64,000 nt of DNA from the NCBI GenBank assembly GCA_022578965.1, contig MU400573.1:62001-126000 (forward strand), given 5' to 3'. Source of the stretch: Xylaria sp. FL1777 (taxonomy: Eukaryota; Ascomycota; Sordariomycetes; Xylariales; Xylariaceae). The notes below the pieces were generated by a model. It was not told the DNA's origin. It searched no databases and was given only the letters and a program-made list of their open reading frames with translations. The position numbers and the translations under genes are program-made. This document shows positions 61,535-64,000 of the stretch, piece after piece (position 1 is the stretch's first letter; each line of letters starts with the position of its first letter).

Positions 61535-62663
61535 TATATCCACATCACGATTCAAGTTGCTACCTACCTACCTATTCAGGGTTCTCTTAAGCAAACCTTT
61601 TCTAGTCATTCATCCGATGTCGATGTTGATGTCTAGTTTAGTCAGGATTTTTTTAAACGGATAATTCCTTCTACCTTCACATCTATGCTTAAGGACGTAA
61701 GGCATACGACGACCCCAGAGTGGCAAACCCGACGACGCGGCAGCGGTGTGCATAGAGCAGATACCCACGTCTACCTCCATACCTCAGCAACATTCTTGTC
61801 AGCTGCAGTGTTACAGTTCCTTGTCGCCAGATTTGTCCTCGTAAGCGAGCACTGATGGCCCTTAAAACAGCAACAGTCTTGGCGCCTTTCCCAAAGCTCT
61901 GGTACCGGCAGTCGTGCGTTGCGTAGTCGCTATTGGCGGTCTCCACCAGATATGAATTTAGGTTAGGTGTTTTACCAGCTTCGATCGTGCTCTGGTTGAC
62001 ACTTGTTATTTCCGGGAACGATTGAGACACCCGCTAGTACGTAGGTTAGGTATATATTGTATGTAGCTAACTGCACAAGATATTCAAGCACACGTTGGTA
62101 CGAGGAGCATGGACGAAGAACTACGTACTTCGCAAGAGCCTATGTCCGAGCCGACAGCACATCTATTCTCATACGTACACTCCCCCTGCAAATATTCTGT
62201 CGCATCGCGCGCTTAGATGTCTAAAATTGCTGATTGGATCGCAACTTACTATCTGTTTGTTCGAAGACGGGCGAGCATGGCTGCAGCTCACCGCTTGGTG
62301 ATATGCATGCAGCCAAGACTTGACGATGCGGGAGGCAGCACGGAAAAGGGGCAGAACATCCCGTGGCGCAAGACAGTGATAACAATACGCCGATATTCCG
62401 GTCTTCACACACTATCGTGAGAAACTGGGTATTCTCTAGACCTAAAAATATTGGCACAGTGATTTTCCTGTTGGCGAATCCCGGGTGTATATTTGAGCCT
62501 AGGGAGAGAATGCAGAGCATCACTGGGCAGTTGCAACGAGTCAGTTTGAGAGCACACGTCGGCACTTCATATTATACAGATAGTCCGAGGCGTCGTCTTA
62601 GCGACAGCTATCATCTACCACCTTTCTTGTCTTGCCCTCATAGTTGCTCTCTTGGACCATCTC
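61535..62663. other. Intergenic, nothing recognised
   Basis: Normal base composition resumes immediately after the repeat block. ORFs at 61689-62030 (minus) and 62095-62728 (plus) overlap on both strands and show no motif. The region would contain the 3' UTR of the proteasome gene. Confidence 0.5.
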
Positions 62664-63673
62664 CTAATGCCGCACCTTGTAGTCCTCATCCGGTAGGTAT
62701 AGGTGACGATCGGCGCCGTTCTTTGTGAGAACTACCATGCGGATGACACCACCTGAGCTACCGTCCCACTTGATGGCTTCGCGTAGGGCGCCCTTGACGA
62801 AATTGACGGCATCCTGCTCCTCCATACCCTCCTTCCAGTGCGCATCACAGTAGCCATAGATGTATGTTGATCCTGAACCACCGATCGCATAAGACTGTTT
62901 GTGCAACGAGCCACCTAATGGGATCGAATAGACCTGGCCGCCGTGTCGCCCGTCCCAGCCGGCGATGATCAGGCCCGCACTACGCAGAAGTGTTGTGAGT
63001 AGATGTCACAAAGCTTCTGGGATTCGGTGTACACTACTAGTCCTTACCTCAAACGGTCCTTGTTGGAATAGCAGATTTCCTGGAAGATGGCAGCAGCTGT
63101 TTGCGTTGTGGGTGGTTTGCCGTTTCGCATCGCAAATAGACCCAGTTGGTACTGGACAATATCGGCAACAGCTTGTGTGTCCGCAGCTGATCCGGATCTG
63201 CAGCACCAGATTGTGTCGTGTACTCGTGTAAGCTTGTCGGTGACTCGGTTCGCAATGTACGCTCCGGTTGTGGTTCTAGAATCGGCACCTATAGGTAGAA
63301 ATCGTGAGTAACATATCCGAAGAGATAGCGGACAGATTGACGGGAAGACATACCCAAAATAACGCCGTCTTTGAATGTTACAGCCATGCTGTCTTTTGTC
63401 AGTGCTCAAGCTTGGAATCATGCCTGTTTAGCTTCGGTGGAATCGTGCATACATCGAAGTACCTAGACTAGAAGGGTGTCAGTATTGCCTGCTTTAGAGA
63501 TGAATAGCGTTTATGAGCTTACTTGACCTCGCCCTTCTTCAGTCTATCCATATCAACATGGATACCATCTAACGGTATTATCGTCAGTCTGGCCCGAGAG
63601 AGAGAGAGAGGAGCTCGCCAGAGCTTAAGCAACCCGTACCTTCGTTCAAGCTACCTGTCGTAGTGAACTCCAT
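62664..63673 (-). CDS. PRE3: Proteasome subunit beta type-1 (caspase-like active site)
   Basis: This is the catalytic beta-1 subunit of the 20S proteasome core. Six exons join in phase: 63673-63640, 63568-63523, 63467-63453, 63388-63354, 63288-63048, 62979-62664, giving 228 aa. The propeptide ([20 protein letters not shown]…) ends at the L-G-T-S site; the Thr after Gly becomes the N-terminal nucleophile. The mature part has [20 protein letters not shown], including the catalytic Asp and Lys partners, then A-D-T-Q-A-V-A-D and [12 protein letters not shown]. The third exon is only 15 nt and encodes the cleavage-site residues. No damage is seen despite lying 1.1 kb from the RIP-mutated block. 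Confidence 0.95.
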
Positions 63674-64000
63674 CTTGATTTGGGATGCAACGTGCGGGGT
63701 GAAGGACTGTTTTGGTGGACGTAAAGTGTGGGAGTTATCGTGGTGGGCAAAGGTCTTTCGTCTAGTTATTATTGGAGTTGTAGCTCTATGAAGAGCTTCG
63801 GGTGGTTAGACAATGGATTGCATTACATCCAAGCAAGCTCAGGCAGCTCACAGACGCGCAGCCTCACGCAGCAACCCGCCAATGCTTAGCTTGGCGACCA
63901 AGATTGCCCCACAATGACAACTAGTCACGTGGTTTACATACTACAGTAGGTAGGTAAGTACCGATGTAGGTCTGTGATTGACTTTAGGTAGTACTGTAAG
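63674..64000. other. Upstream region of the proteasome gene
   Basis: The region contains GGTGGGCAAA at about 63741-63750, about 70 bp upstream of the ATG. This differs by one extra G from the yeast proteasome box GGTGGCAAA and is read here on the opposite strand to the gene. A TCACGTG box is at 63924-63930. Functional significance is not established. Confidence 0.35.

Noticed and set aside
63741..63750. Proteasome-associated control element (GGTGGCAAA)
   Set aside because: The site has an extra G (GGTGGGCAAA) and Rpn4-type control by this box is not established in filamentous fungi, so it is mentioned only under the upstream region.

Overview
The window comes from the nuclear genome of a filamentous ascomycete (Pezizomycotina, probably Sordariomycetes-like). 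The reasons are short GT-AG introns of about 50-100 nt with CTAAC/CTGAT branch points, a class II hydrophobin, HET-domain and NACHT-type NLR genes, a PHO80/PREG-type cyclin, and a 21-kb AT-only block whose repeat copies differ almost only by C-to-T and G-to-A changes, the signature of repeat-induced point mutation (RIP).

Layout. 1-4420 (+): 3' two-thirds of cytosolic leucyl-tRNA synthetase, with many introns. 5243-10393 (-): a large NLR-type receptor with an alpha/beta-hydrolase (esterase-like) N-terminus, NACHT and HEAT repeats, rebuilt here from two exons. 10333-11642 (-): an F-box/ankyrin-like gene whose 3' end overlaps the NLR start. 14181-15314 (-): a metallo-beta-lactamase-fold hydrolase of the lactonase type. 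16745-17057: a 313-bp palindromic MITE with TA ends. 19688-20226 (+): a four-exon class II hydrophobin with an 11-nt microexon, invisible as a single ORF. 23093-24872 (+): a 14-TM-type MFS exporter. 25836-27833 (-): a HET-domain protein. 28583-31208 (-): a seven-exon secreted M28 metallopeptidase of the glutamate carboxypeptidase II type. 32146-34590 (-): a flavin monooxygenase fused to a DUF6314-like domain, with a GC-AG first intron. 35508-37001 (-): PHO80-like cyclin. 40487-61534: nested retrotransposons. 62664-63673 (-): proteasome beta-1 subunit (PRE3).

The AT block resolves into a nested structure. An outer LTR element (221-bp LTRs, 40491-40711 and 61310-61530, CTGG target duplication) contains two Ty3/Gypsy elements in the same orientation: copy A (42413-50111, two 494-bp LTRs) and copy B (53413-61144, two 517-bp LTRs, GCTTT target duplication). 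All are riddled with stops. The outer LTRs are RIP-mutated only on the side facing the block.

The genes fall into two groups. Housekeeping genes (LeuRS, PHO80-like cyclin, PRE3) stand at or near the edges. Between LeuRS and the cyclin is an accessory segment of about 30 kb carrying non-self-recognition genes (NLR, F-box/ankyrin, HET), secreted or surface proteins (hydrophobin, peptidase) and possible detoxification genes (lactonase-like MBL, MFS exporter, monooxygenase). There is no backbone synthase, so this is not a demonstrable biosynthetic cluster. All splice sites were read by eye from sequence; no expression data or database searches were available.
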